DNA of 36,930 bases from Bacteroides sp. UBA7333. Its GTDB lineage: Bacteria > Bacteroidota > Bacteroidia > Bacteroidales > Bacteroidaceae. The position numbers and the translations under genes were made by a program. The stretch lies in contig DKPN01000060.1 in assembly GCA_002471195.1 (NCBI GenBank), forward strand, positions 1 to 36,930, read 5' to 3'. The number at the start of each line of letters is the position of its first letter. Positions within the stretch are counted from its first letter, which is position 1. Below are positions 22,855 to 31,469 of this stretch, piece after piece. Below the pieces are notes generated by a model. The model saw nothing but the letters and a program-made list of their open reading frames with translations, searched no databases and was not told the DNA's origin.

Positions 22855-24885
22855 TTATTCGGGCACTTCTGTAAACCGTTTAATAATATTATAAGCAGAT
22901 ACAATACCTAATTCACCTGCTTTACTAAGATCAAATATGCCCTGACGATTATTTCCTAAAAATATATGTGTCAACCCGCGATTAAAATAGGCATCTGCCA
23001 AATTAGGGTTCAATTCGATAGCTTTATCATAATCAATAATAGCAGCGCGATAATCTTTAAGCATAGATAATAAATTAGCCCTATTGTAATATGCATAAAT
23101 AAAATCGGGAGATTGAGTGATAACCTTATTTAAGTCGGCTAATACAACGTCATAGTCAACAGCAGTGATTTCGTTTGCTATCTGATCCGTATTCTTATTT
23201 TTTAATGATAATGCTTCTGCTTTTTGATATTCTAACTGTTTACATCTTACCAAAGCACGCATAAAGTAGGCAGGAAAGAATTTGTCATCAATCAAGATAG
23301 CTTTTGTCAAATCATCTATTGAACTTGCAAAATCTTGAACTAAATAAAAATCCATTGCCCGTGCAAATCTTTTAGATGCATTATTTTCATCTGAAATAAT
23401 AGCTGAGGTGTGTGAATCAATCAAAGCGAAATGGAATTTCACTTGTTCTTCTGTCAACGGCGCTTCTCTATTGGTAATTTGTAGTCGCTTTGGCAACACT
23501 TTTGCTTGATTCAATTCATCGATAAATATATTATAGTTAACTCCACCTCTTACTGCATTTTCTTTCTCATAATAATTAAGAGCGTACATTGGTTCTAACT
23601 TAATATTCACATTGCGGTCTTGCACACGTCCGCGATAATCACTCTTGTATTGACGAACTTGTTCACTATCATCTGCAATTACTATTTTTTTGTAATTGCT
23701 TACATTCTTATCCGACTTCTTTCGAGTCTTCGCATCATCTTCCGATTCAGTGTTTTCAGATTTATCCTTTTGTGCAACTTGTGAATTAGTTGAGTTATTA
23801 TAACGATCAAGCTGGGCTTTCATTAACTTATAATCATCCTCTTCCGCACCTTTTTTATCACCTATCTTTTTTCGGGCTTCACAACGATGATAATAGCCAG
23901 CCAAAAAATTAGGATATTCATTGATAACAGTTGTATAATCTTTTATGGCACCTTTGTAATCGCCTACTTGGGCACGCAATAAACCACGATTAAAAGTTGC
24001 CATCATATTGTCGGGTTCCATTTGTAGAACAAAATCAAAATCTTCGATGGCACGATTATCATCACCTACTTGGGCACGCAATAAACCACGATTATAATGA
24101 CCGATAAAATTATTGGGATCAATATCCAGAGCCAAATCATAATCGCTCATTGCACCACGAAGATTATTTTGATGAAAACGAGCTAAAGCTCTATTGATAT
24201 AATTTGCAGAATTTCGAACACTCAAACGAATAGATTGACTCAAATCCGACTCTGCCGATGCATATTCCGATTGTTGAAGTTTAACGAGTGCTCGTGCCGA
24301 CCAAGCATCAGGATCATATTTATCCAATTCAATAGCAGTTGTAAAATCGGCAAGTGCTTTAATCGTATCTTGCTGACGCATATGTACCTCACCACGCATT
24401 AAGTACGCACGTGTATACTTGGGCGAAATACGCAACATATTTTCTAAATCATATTCAGCAGCTTTATAATCTTTTTTTTGCAGATTACACAAAGCCAGAT
24501 TATGCCATAAGGTAATATTTTCGGGAGCATATTTTATAGCCATCTTATAATCATCGATCGCTCCCTCATATTTATTTTGACGTATGCGGGCTAAACCACG
24601 AATCTGATAAGCACCGACCACAAATGGATTTCGCTCGATAGCCTTATCACAATCTGATTCCGCTCCTTGAAAATCATCGAGATTGATCTTTGCAAGGCCA
24701 CGAAAGAAATAGGGCTCATATAAATAAGGCTTGGCATTTATAACTTGATTAAAATACTGGATAGACAAGATATAATCCTCGAAATAAAGTGCATTCCGAG
24801 CTATCATCATTACCCTGTCAGTATTTATTTGTGCATGTATTAAAGATGGAAATAAAAGCAATGCGAATAATATTCTTTTTATCAT
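22855..24885 (-). CDS. Exported tetratricopeptide repeat protein
   Basis: A 676-residue protein with a signal peptide (MIKRILFALLLFPSLIHAQ) and about 12 to 14 TPR units in two blocks. The first (about residues 20-370) has units such as YFNQVINAKPYLYEPYFFRG and FNRGLLRAQVGDYKGAIKDY. A charged linker rich in Ser, Lys and Asp (about 375-400) and a region without TPRs (about 400-480) follow, then a second block (about 485-670) ending near IYAYYNRANLLSMLKDYRAA. TPRs bind partner proteins, so this is probably a periplasmic or outer-membrane-facing scaffold. A gene of this type sits between def and thrS across Bacteroidales. Two adjacent units share an exact 30-base DNA repeat, pointing to a recent unit duplication or conversion. 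Confidence 0.9.
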   Translation of the reverse strand: MIKRILFALLLFPSLIHAQINTDRVMMIARNALYFEDYILSIQYFNQVINAKPYLYEPYFFRGLAKINLDDFQGAESDCDKAIERNPFVVGAYQIRGLARIRQNKYEGAIDDYKMAIKYAPENITLWHNLALCNLQKKDYKAAEYDLENMLRISPKYTRAYLMRGEVHMRQQDTIKALADFTTAIELDKYDPDAWSARALVKLQQSEYASAESDLSQSIRLSVRNSANYINRALARFHQNNLRGAMSDYDLALDIDPNNFIGHYNRGLLRAQVGDDNRAIEDFDFVLQMEPDNMMATFNRGLLRAQVGDYKGAIKDYTTVINEYPNFLAGYYHRCEARKKIGDKKGAEEDDYKLMKAQLDRYNNSTNSQVAQKDKSENTESEDDAKTRKKSDKNVSNYKKIVIADDSEQVRQYKSDYRGRVQDRNVNIKLEPMYALNYYEKENAVRGGVNYNIFIDELNQAKVLPKRLQITNREAPLTEEQVKFHFALIDSHTSAIISDENNASKRFARAMDFYLVQDFASSIDDLTKAILIDDKFFPAYFMRALVRCKQLEYQKAEALSLKNKNTDQIANEITAVDYDVVLADLNKVITQSPDFIYAYYNRANLLSMLKDYRAAIIDYDKAIELNPNLADAYFNRGLTHIFLGNNRQGIFDLSKAGELGIVSAYNIIKRFTEVPE
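23963..24094 (-). repeat. Exact 30-base direct repeat inside the TPR gene
   Basis: The 30 bases at 23963-23992 recur at 24065-24094, a period of 102 bases or exactly 34 codons, one TPR unit. Both encode NRGLLRAQVGD. Identity at the DNA level, including synonymous positions, shows recent duplication or gene conversion of a unit. Confidence 0.85.
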
Positions 24886-24912
24886 CTATTTTTTCTTAAA
24901 AATTAAGGCTAA

Positions 24913-24920
24913 CAAAAATA
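24913..24920 (-). promoter_or_regulatory. -7 box for the TPR gene
   Basis: On the minus strand TATTTTTG matches TAnnTTTG and lies 27 bases before the ATG at 24885, downstream of the def terminator. Confidence 0.5.
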
Positions 24921-25008
24921 CGATTTTTTACCTATTATGTATATAAGCATCATTATTTTTTATATTTTTTGAGTATTAAGAGATAATATATACATACTCA
25001 ACTCTATC

Positions 25009-25048
25009 AAAAACAAAAGCGAGCAAAATTTTGCTCGCTTTTGTTTTT
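25009..25048 (-). terminator. Perfect 40-base palindromic terminator after def
   Basis: AAAAACAAAAGCGAGCAAAA is followed at once by its exact reverse complement, with no loop bases beyond the arms. It lies 5 bases after the def stop and ends in a T-run. It separates def from the TPR gene, which has its own promoter. Confidence 0.9.
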
Positions 25049-25052
25049 GATA

Positions 25053-25610
25053 TTATGATTTTACTTGTTTCATCTTGTATGAACTACGCGCTTTTCCTTT
25101 GAGCATGGTGTTTAATTTACCTTTTATCATTTGCTTACGCATTGTCGATAAATGATCAATAAATAATTTTCCATCTAAATGATCGAATTCATGCTGCATC
25201 ACACGTGCCAAAAAGCCTTCAACCACTTCTTCATGTTCAACAAAGTTTTCGTCTAAGTACTTTACTTTAATAACAGAACAACGCTTTACAGCTTCGTGAA
25301 CACCAGGTAAACTTAAACAACCTTCATCCATCGAAACCTCCTCGCCGGATGTTTCTAAAATAACTGGATTGATATAAGCCTTATTGAAGTCTTTAAATTC
25401 AGGAAAATCTTCAGAAAGTGCATCTAGCCCAATTGTAACAACACGAATGGGAAGACCAATTTGTGGAGCTGCCAAACCGACACCATCGGCACGTTCCATT
25501 GTATCAAACATATTTTCAAGTAATTCTTTCAAACCTGGATAATCAGGAGTAATATCTTCGGCCTCTTTTCTCAAAACAGCTTGACCATATGTATAAATAG
25601 GTAATATCAT
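25053..25610 (-). CDS. def: Peptide deformylase
   Basis: A 185-residue protein with all three metal-site motifs of deformylase: GVGLAAPQIG, EGCLSLPG (Cys ligand) and QHEFDHLDG (two His ligands and the catalytic Glu). It removes the formyl group from new proteins. The length is normal. It lies 19 bases behind ruvX and is likely translated from the same mRNA; a strong terminator follows. Confidence 0.98.
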   Translation of the reverse strand: MILPIYTYGQAVLRKEAEDITPDYPGLKELLENMFDTMERADGVGLAAPQIGLPIRVVTIGLDALSEDFPEFKDFNKAYINPVILETSGEEVSMDEGCLSLPGVHEAVKRCSVIKVKYLDENFVEHEEVVEGFLARVMQHEFDHLDGKLFIDHLSTMRKQMIKGKLNTMLKGKARSSYKMKQVKS

Positions 25611-25629
25611 TTTAATCTCTATTTTATAA

Positions 25630-26049
25630 TTATCTAAATCGTTTACTTTCCAAATATGATTGCAGTATTATCACAGCACTTATCTCATCGACCAAGGCTT
25701 TATTTTGACGATCTTTCTTTTTAAGTCCGCCATCCAACATTGCTCGATGCGCTAATACCGATGTAAATCGTTCGTCAATAAACTCAACGGGCATATCAGG
25801 CAGTTTCTTTTTGAGTGATCGCACAAATGGATCAATGTATTTCATATTTTCGGAAGCTTTATTATCCATTTGCTTTGGCAAACCAACAATAATACGCTCA
25901 ACCGGCTCATTTGCTACATACCTTACAATAAAGTCTAATAATTCATGCGTTGGTACTGTAGTCAAACCATTTGCAATCAATTGCAATGTATCAGTCACAG
26001 CCAATCCCGTACGTTTACGTCCGTAATCTATTGCTAATATTCTACTCAT
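25630..26049 (-). CDS. ruvX: RuvX/YqgF RNase H-like nuclease
   Basis: A 139-residue protein. MSRILAIDYGRKRTGLAVTD carries the first catalytic Asp, IIVGLPKQMD the second block, and PVEFIDERFTSVLAH plus LVDEISAVIILQSYL the rest of the acidic site, as in YqgF/RuvX. It is linked to 16S rRNA maturation and to Holliday junction cutting in different species. I chose the ATG at 26049. The ATG at 26061 falls inside the probable promoter box (26059-26066), so it cannot lie on a transcript started there. This makes the 5' leader only a few bases. It is the first gene of ruvX-def. Confidence 0.93.
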   Translation of the reverse strand: MSRILAIDYGRKRTGLAVTDTLQLIANGLTTVPTHELLDFIVRYVANEPVERIIVGLPKQMDNKASENMKYIDPFVRSLKKKLPDMPVEFIDERFTSVLAHRAMLDGGLKKKDRQNKALVDEISAVIILQSYLESKRFR

Positions 26050-26058
26050 ATTTAAATG

Positions 26059-26088
26059 CAAAAATACGATATATTATTTTAATACAAG
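26059..26088 (-). promoter_or_regulatory. Promoter for ruvX-def
   Basis: On the minus strand CTTG (26085-26088), 18 bases, then TATTTTTG (26059-26066). A start about 5-8 bases downstream would fall close to 26052, just before the ATG at 26049, giving a nearly leaderless message. Confidence 0.6.
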
Positions 26089-26276
26089 TTCGCGGCTCAT
26101 TTTTTTAAAGAAATATTTAATTTAAAAATGCCGATAGAGCTACATAATTGAAATTCTTTAACCATTTTCTATTTTAGAATCGGCAAAAAAATATCCAAAA
26201 TATTAAAACCATCTATTTATAAAGCACATTCAATTTATTTAACTATTTAAAAAACCTGAGTATTTATCTTAAAATA

Positions 26277-26284
26277 TACTTTTG
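26277..26284 (+). promoter_or_regulatory. -7 box for the SDR gene
   Basis: TACTTTTG matches TAnnTTTG and lies 29 bases before the ATG at 26314. The rest of the 250-base gap (26062-26313) to ruvX holds nothing else I recognise. Confidence 0.5.
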
Positions 26285-26313
26285 CTAAATATATCCACAT
26301 TAAGAGAATTTTT

Positions 26314-27081
26314 ATGCAAAACAAAATCGTTTTTATTTCGGGAGCAAGTAGCGGCATTGGTGAAGCTTGCGCATACAAATTTGCATCGCAAGGAGCTAAT
26401 TTAATTCTTAGCGCTCGCAATGAAAAGAAGTTGTTACAGATAAAAAAAGAGATAGAAACCAAGTTTCATACCCAGATTTTGATTTTAAACTTCGACGTAA
26501 GAAACAGAGATCACATACTACAGTCTATTAATGCATTAGCACCTGAATGGAAAAACATTGATATACTTATCAACAACGCAGGCTTAGTTATCGGAATAGA
26601 CAAAGAGTACAATGGTGACACCGATGAGTGGGATACCATGATTGACACAAATATAAAAGGTCTACTATATCTTACTAGGACAATAGTACCTATTATGATT
26701 GAAAACAACAGAGGTCATATTATAAATATCGGATCAATAGCCGGTGATGCAGCATATCCTGGAGGCAGTATATATTGCGCTACAAAAGCAGCTGTAAAAT
26801 CATTATCAGACGGATTAAGAATTGATCTGGTTGATACTCCACTACGAGTAACCAATATTAAACCGGGAATGGTTGAAACAAACTTCTCGGTTATTAGATT
26901 TAGAGGAGATAAAAAAGCAGCCGACAATGTTTACAAAAACATTAAACCGCTTACACCTCACGACGTGGCTGATTCTGTTTATTTTGCAGCCTCAGCACCT
27001 GAACACGTGCAAATAGCCGAAATATTATTAATGCCTACTCACCAAGCCACCGGTACAATTGTTTATAGAAATGAAAAATAA
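26314..27081 (+). CDS. Short-chain dehydrogenase/reductase (YdfG-like)
   Basis: A 255-residue classical SDR. The NADP loop is GASSGIGE (residues 9-16) followed by SARNEKK, whose Arg favours NADP(H). NNAG marks the central strand, NIGSIAG holds the catalytic Ser and YCATKAAVKS the Tyr and Lys; KPGMVET follows. The closest well-known group is the YdfG/serine or L-allo-threonine dehydrogenase type, but substrate cannot be read from sequence. Its end overlaps the start of the next lipoprotein gene by 11 bases, suggesting coupling. Confidence 0.93.
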   Translation: MQNKIVFISGASSGIGEACAYKFASQGANLILSARNEKKLLQIKKEIETKFHTQILILNFDVRNRDHILQSINALAPEWKNIDILINNAGLVIGIDKEYNGDTDEWDTMIDTNIKGLLYLTRTIVPIMIENNRGHIINIGSIAGDAAYPGGSIYCATKAAVKSLSDGLRIDLVDTPLRVTNIKPGMVETNFSVIRFRGDKKAADNVYKNIKPLTPHDVADSVYFAASAPEHVQIAEILLMPTHQATGTIVYRNEK

Positions 27082-27487
27082 AAGCGCATATATATTTTTC
27101 AATGTTTTATTGTTCATCTTATTATTTTCAGTATCATCATGCAATGAATCTGAAGAAAAAAAGTTGGAAGGTAAATGGCAACTAAGACATTATGAAATGC
27201 CCGATGGTAGTGTCATTAAGTCCGATAGTATATTTTATAATTTCCAAAAAGGAAGCTATTCGGCTATATGTATTATGAATAATGGAGGGTATGTAAGTTT
27301 TTTCGGGAACTATACTTTGAATGATAACAAAATTTCTATTATTTTGTTACCTGATTATGGAGGAGCAGAATACGATAAATTTATGAATTGGACCGATCAT
27401 CAACGTATATTCGAGATAAATGAGCTTACATCTGATAAATTGATATTATCGTGTAACGACACAACATCTATATTTCGAAAATACTGA
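27071..27487 (+). CDS. Lipocalin-like lipoprotein
   Basis: A 138-residue protein from the ATG at 27071 (a TTG at 27059 adds four residues before the natural signal). The signal MKNKSAYIFFNVLLFILLFSVSSC ends in a good lipobox. The mature part opens with KKLEGKWQLRHYEMPDGS, the G-x-W strand usual for lipocalin-like domains, followed by regular beta segments (FFGNYTLNDNKISIILLPDY, then LTSDKLILSCND). Such small lipoproteins are common in Bacteroidota; no function is known. It overlaps the SDR gene by 11 bases and is followed by a SPOR lipoprotein after 48 bases. Confidence 0.8.
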   Translation: MKNKSAYIFFNVLLFILLFSVSSCNESEEKKLEGKWQLRHYEMPDGSVIKSDSIFYNFQKGSYSAICIMNNGGYVSFFGNYTLNDNKISIILLPDYGGAEYDKFMNWTDHQRIFEINELTSDKLILSCNDTTSIFRKY

Positions 27488-27535
27488 TTTTAAAATAAAA
27501 ACATTTAAATATTAACTCATATAAAATAGAAAATT

Positions 27536-28042
27536 ATGAAAAAATTGGCCGTTTGGGGATTAGGAGCTTGCATTGTATTTGCGTTTGCTTCTTGTAAATC
27601 AAGTGAAAGTGCTTATAAAAAAGCTTACGAAAAAGCAAAACAACAAGAACTTGCCGAGCCACAACCTACAGAAACTGTAGTTGAAGTTATCACACCCGTA
27701 GTTACTGCACCTGTTGAAACTAAAAAGGTGACTGAATCATCGCAAGGTGTTCGCCAAGAAAAAGTAACAGTAGTATCGGGTAGCAACGATAGCTTAAAAG
27801 ATTATAGCGTAATTTGCGGCAGTTTTGGATTGAAAGCCAATGCCGAAGGATTAAGAGATTTTTTAATCAATGAAGGATATTCACCAATTATCGTATTTAA
27901 TCCTGATGCTGCGATGTATCGCGTAGCAGTATCAACCTTCACAGATAGATCGGCTGCTGCCAATGCACGTGACACCTTTAAGGCTAGATACCCTAACCGT
28001 AAAGATTTTCAAGGTTCTTGGTTACTTTACAGAATCTACTAA
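27536..28042 (+). CDS. SPOR-domain lipoprotein
   Basis: A 168-residue protein: a lipoprotein signal (MKKLAVWGLGACIVFAFASC), a flexible middle rich in Lys, Gln, Pro, Thr and Val (about 25-80), and a C-terminal SPOR domain from about 88 (DYSVICGSFGLKANAEGLRD, then MYRVAVSTFTDRSAAANAR). SPOR domains bind glycan strands lacking stem peptides at the division septum, so this protein probably sits at the septum, anchored in a membrane. The linker length suits spanning part of the periplasm. A group of repeats and a 23-bp terminator follow. Confidence 0.92.
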   Translation: MKKLAVWGLGACIVFAFASCKSSESAYKKAYEKAKQQELAEPQPTETVVEVITPVVTAPVETKKVTESSQGVRQEKVTVVSGSNDSLKDYSVICGSFGLKANAEGLRDFLINEGYSPIIVFNPDAAMYRVAVSTFTDRSAAANARDTFKARYPNRKDFQGSWLLYRIY

Positions 28043-28062
28043 TTAATTGTTTGCATTATAAT

Positions 28063-28154
28063 TTGTGAAATAGGCTATTTCACAAAAATGATATCGTAGT
28101 TTCACAAATGAGAAATCGAAACATCACATTTATGATATCGTGATTTCACAAATT
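28063..28154. repeat. Cluster of TTTCACAAA repeats
   Basis: An 11-bp perfect inverted repeat TTTGTGAAATA-GGC-TATTTCACAAA (28063-28087) is followed by two copies of ATGATATCGTnnTTTCACAAAT (28089-28110 and 28133-28154), which differ only at two adjacent bases. The block therefore has four TTTCACAAA cores within 92 bases, one of them inverted. It is intergenic, between a SPOR gene and the next terminator. Confidence 0.8.
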
Positions 28155-28179
28155 GATTTGTTACAATTTTAAACGTATT

Positions 28180-28235
28180 ATATAAACAAAGGAGATTGCA
28201 GAGTTATATTTCTGCAATCTCCTTTGTTTATATGA
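28180..28235 (+). terminator. Terminator with a 23-24-bp stem after the SPOR gene
   Basis: The arm at 28180-28203 (core AAACAAAGGAGATTGCAGA) is complementary to 28212-28235 around an 8-base loop. It is nearly symmetric and lies 138 bases after the SPOR stop, beyond the repeat block. The remaining stretch to the cysQ promoter (28236-28352) shows nothing recognisable. Confidence 0.85.
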
Positions 28236-28352
28236 TAAGGCTTATTCTAACTATTAATTTTAAAGACATATATTTTAATCAACACACCAACCCTTGTGCT
28301 AAAATTTGTTATAAATCAAACGATGTAAACTTTACCCAAATAAAAAGTTTTT

Positions 28353-28360
28353 TATATTTG
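28353..28360 (+). promoter_or_regulatory. -7 box for the sulfation operon
   Basis: TATATTTG matches TAnnTTTG and lies 62 bases before the cysQ ATG. A weak TTTA lies 18 bases upstream at the -33 position. Confidence 0.6.
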
Positions 28361-28422
28361 TAATCTTATAGTTATAAGTAATTATGTCTAAATCTCGTTT
28401 TTAGACGAAACCTAAAAAATAA

Positions 28423-29238
28423 ATGGAGCATACAAATTTACTTGTTGCAATTGAAGCGGCTTTAATTGGTGGCAGAGAAATTCTTAACATATACAATGAT
28501 CCTTCAATGGATTTTCAAGTTGAAAAAAAAGCTGATAATTCACCTTTAACCATTGCCGACCGCAAAGCCCATGACGTTATCACTCAAATTTTAGAAAATA
28601 CATCTTTCCCCATTCTAAGTGAGGAAGGAAAAAAGATAGATTATAAAATACGAAAAGCATGGAATACGCTTTGGATTGTCGATCCGTTAGATGGTACTAA
28701 AGAGTTTATCAAAAAGAATGGTGAGTTTACCGTTAATATTGCTCTAGTCAAAAATAATTCCCCTATTATGGGTGTTATCTATCTACCCGTTAAAGAAGAA
28801 TTATATTTTGGTAGTCTGGATTTAGGAGCATTCAAAATCTCCCACATCAACTCTGATACCCTTTTTCATACAATTGATGACTTGATAGCAATGGCAGTAA
28901 AACTCCCATTGCATATTGAAAATAAAAACTATACGATAGTAGCCTCACGATCGCATTTAAGCCAAGAGACTATGGCATTTATAGAAGAAACCAAAATTAG
29001 TCATCCGAACATTGATTTAATATCAAAAGGGAGTTCGATTAAAATCTGTTTGGTCGCCGAAGGAAGCGCAAATATCTATCCGCGCTTTGCCCCTACTATG
29101 GAATGGGATACAGCAGCAGGCGATGCTATTGCAAGATCAGCAGGAATGAAAGTATGTCATACCGACAGAACCACACCGCTTACCTACAATAAAGAAGATT
29201 TATTGAATCCATGGTTTATTGTAGAAAATGATAATTAA
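28423..29238 (+). CDS. cysQ: 3'(2'),5'-bisphosphate nucleotidase CysQ
   Basis: A 271-residue metal-dependent phosphatase of the inositol monophosphatase fold. Metal ligands appear in LSEEGKKI (Glu pair) and IVDPLDGTKEF, and the C-terminal WDTAAGDAI holds the last Asp; this set is typical of CysQ. It hydrolyses PAP, the product left after PAPS gives up its sulfuryl group, and so prevents inhibition of sulfotransferases. It opens the operon cysQ-SLC13-cysC-cysD-cysN-sulfotransferase, 19 bases ahead of the permease. Confidence 0.96.
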   Translation: MEHTNLLVAIEAALIGGREILNIYNDPSMDFQVEKKADNSPLTIADRKAHDVITQILENTSFPILSEEGKKIDYKIRKAWNTLWIVDPLDGTKEFIKKNGEFTVNIALVKNNSPIMGVIYLPVKEELYFGSLDLGAFKISHINSDTLFHTIDDLIAMAVKLPLHIENKNYTIVASRSHLSQETMAFIEETKISHPNIDLISKGSSIKICLVAEGSANIYPRFAPTMEWDTAAGDAIARSAGMKVCHTDRTTPLTYNKEDLLNPWFIVENDN

Positions 29239-29257
29239 CGTACAATACAGGTAATCA

Positions 29258-30814
29258 ATGACATTTGAAGTGGTATTTGTACTAATAGTTCTTGCCGGAA
29301 TGGTAATTGCTTTGGTCTCGGATGTTATGCGTCCGGGGATGATACTTTTTTCGGTGGTAGTACTATTTCTTTGTGCAAGAATATTAACACCTAAAGAGAT
29401 GCTAGAAGGGTTTAGCAATAGAGGAATGATAACTGTTGCACTTCTATTTCTTGTGAGCGAAGGAATTAGGCAATCGGGAGCATTAGGTAGCTTGATTAAA
29501 AAACTTCTTCCGCAAAACAAAACGACTGTGTTCAAGGCACAAGCGAGAATGTTACCTTCAATCGCCTTTATATCGGCCTTCTTAAATAACACACCGGTAG
29601 TTGTTATTTTTGCCCCCATCATTAAAAGATGGGCACAAACGGCAAAACTACCCGCTACGAAGTTTCTCATTCCACTTTCATATGTAACCATTCTTGGTGG
29701 TATCTGTACGCTGATTGGCACATCAACAAACCTAGTAGTTCATGGCATGATATTAGAAGCCGGTTACAATGGCTTTTCGATGTTTGAACTCGGACAAGTA
29801 GGTATATTCATAGCCATCGCAGGGATAATATATATTTTCATCTTTTCAAAACGCATGTTACCTAATGTGCGCGAAGACAACAATATTCCTGAAGAGGAAA
29901 TTGAGAAAGGTGAAGTATTACGTCCGGTAGAAGCTGTATTGGGTTCGCGTTTCCCGGGCATCAATAAAACACTAAACGAATTCAATTTTCAACGACATTA
30001 TGGTGCGGAAGTAAAAGAGATAAAAACACGAAACGGGCAACGCTTTACCTCAAACTTAAACGATATCATTTTGCGTGAAGGTGATACACTTGTTGTTATG
30101 GCCGACGATAGTTTTGTACCGACGTGGGGTGAATCGAGCGTATTCGTACTTCTTGCCAACGATATGGACAACGAGCCCAAAGCACAACGTTGGAAACGCT
30201 GGCTGGCAATATCACTCCTAACATTAATGATCATTGGAGCCACAATTGGCGAACTACCACTTTTCAAAGAATCATTTCCTAATATAAAATTGGATATGTT
30301 TTTCTTCGTTTGTGTAACCACTATTGTTATGGCATGGACTAAAATATTTCCGGCGCGAAAATATACAAAATACATCTCTTGGGATATTTTAATTACCATT
30401 GCCTGTGCTTTTGCTATCAGCAAGGCCATGGAAAACTCTGGTTTAGCTGCAATCATAGCAAAATATATTATTGGTCTAAGTAGTAGCTATGGGCCACATA
30501 TATTATTGGCTATATTATTCATCATTACAAACTTCTTCACTGAGGTGATAACAAATAATGCAGCAGCAGCCTTAGCATTCCCTCTGGCATTGGCTATATC
30601 CAAACAATTAGGTGTAGACCCTACCCCATTTTTTGTGGTAATATGCATGGCTGCATCAGCTAGCTTTTCATCTCCTATTGGTTATCAAACTAATTTAATA
30701 GTACAAGGTATCGGTAATTATAAATTTATGGATTTCGTAAAATTCGGATTGCCATTAAACTTCATTACATTTTTAATATCCATATTTTTAATTCCAATAA
30801 TATGGCCCTTTTAA
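29258..30814 (+). CDS. SLC13-family permease with one RCK_C domain, likely sulfate uptake
   Basis: A 518-residue inner-membrane protein. About ten to twelve hydrophobic segments surround a soluble insert at residues 226-287 (SRFPGINKTLNEFNF, then LREGDTLVVMADDSFV), which is a single TrkA_C/RCK_C domain. Family signatures are SAFLNNTPVVVIFAP in the first half and TNNAAAALAFPLAL in the second, plus GTSTNLVVHG and SPIGYQTNLIV. Relatives of SLC13/DASS type often carry two RCK_C domains and are near 600 residues; this has one. Its place between cysQ and cysC makes sulfate the likely substrate, though other dianions cannot be excluded. Confidence 0.9.
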   Translation: MTFEVVFVLIVLAGMVIALVSDVMRPGMILFSVVVLFLCARILTPKEMLEGFSNRGMITVALLFLVSEGIRQSGALGSLIKKLLPQNKTTVFKAQARMLPSIAFISAFLNNTPVVVIFAPIIKRWAQTAKLPATKFLIPLSYVTILGGICTLIGTSTNLVVHGMILEAGYNGFSMFELGQVGIFIAIAGIIYIFIFSKRMLPNVREDNNIPEEEIEKGEVLRPVEAVLGSRFPGINKTLNEFNFQRHYGAEVKEIKTRNGQRFTSNLNDIILREGDTLVVMADDSFVPTWGESSVFVLLANDMDNEPKAQRWKRWLAISLLTLMIIGATIGELPLFKESFPNIKLDMFFFVCVTTIVMAWTKIFPARKYTKYISWDILITIACAFAISKAMENSGLAAIIAKYIIGLSSSYGPHILLAILFIITNFFTEVITNNAAAALAFPLALAISKQLGVDPTPFFVVICMAASASFSSPIGYQTNLIVQGIGNYKFMDFVKFGLPLNFITFLISIFLIPIIWPF

Positions 30815-30823
30815 CTGGTTTCA

Positions 30824-31432
30824 ATGAACATGGAAAATAATAATAATATATACCCTATTTTCGATAGAATGTTATCGAAAAATGATAAAGAAGAACTTCT
30901 AAATCAAAGAAGTGTTATGATATGGTTTACCGGTCTTAGTGGATCGGGAAAAAGCACGATAGCAATAGCATTAGAACGCGAATTGCATAAACGTGGATTA
31001 CTCTGCAGAATTTTAGATGGTGATAATATCCGTTCGGGTATCAACAACAATTTAGGTTTTACAGAGGCCGACCGTATTGAAAATATCAGAAGAATTGCTG
31101 AAGTTTCAAAGTTGTTTATTGATACAGGAATAATTACAATAGCAGCCTTTATCAGTCCGAACAATGATATCCGTGATATGGCAGCCGACATCATTGGTCG
31201 CGACCAATTTTTAGATGTTTACATCAACACACCGCTCGAAGAGTGTGAACGACGAGATGTTAAAGGTTTATATGCGAAAGCAAGAAAAGGTGAAATCGAT
31301 AATTTCACGGGCATATCTGCTCCTTTTGAAGAACCTATCGACCCTAGCTTAAAATTGGATACGTCGAAACTTACCATTGAAGAATCTGTTAATAAATTGT
31401 TAGAATTGATTCTTCCCAAAGTAAAACTGTAA
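30824..31432 (+). CDS. cysC: Adenylyl-sulfate kinase
   Basis: A 202-residue single-domain APS kinase. The P-loop reads FTGLSGSGKSTIA; further on come LDGDNIRSGIN, LGFTEADRIENIRRIAEV and AAFISPNNDIRDMA, with the lid element ERRDVKGLYAKARKGEI. It phosphorylates APS to PAPS, the sulfuryl donor. It is a stand-alone protein, not fused to CysN. It lies 9 bases behind the permease; a second ATG at 30830 is an alternative start. A TAACTTTG box near its end could add transcription to cysDN. Confidence 0.97.
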   Translation: MNMENNNNIYPIFDRMLSKNDKEELLNQRSVMIWFTGLSGSGKSTIAIALERELHKRGLLCRILDGDNIRSGINNNLGFTEADRIENIRRIAEVSKLFIDTGIITIAAFISPNNDIRDMAADIIGRDQFLDVYINTPLEECERRDVKGLYAKARKGEIDNFTGISAPFEEPIDPSLKLDTSKLTIEESVNKLLELILPKVKL

Positions 31433-31437
31433 CTTTG
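31430..31437 (+). promoter_or_regulatory. Possible internal promoter ahead of cysD
   Basis: TAACTTTG matches TAnnTTTG and overlaps the cysC stop codon; ATTG (31405-31408) is 21 bases upstream. It lies 32 bases before the cysD ATG. Confidence 0.45.
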
Positions 31438-31469
31438 CAACTAATAAGAAATTAATCAAGCATTATATA

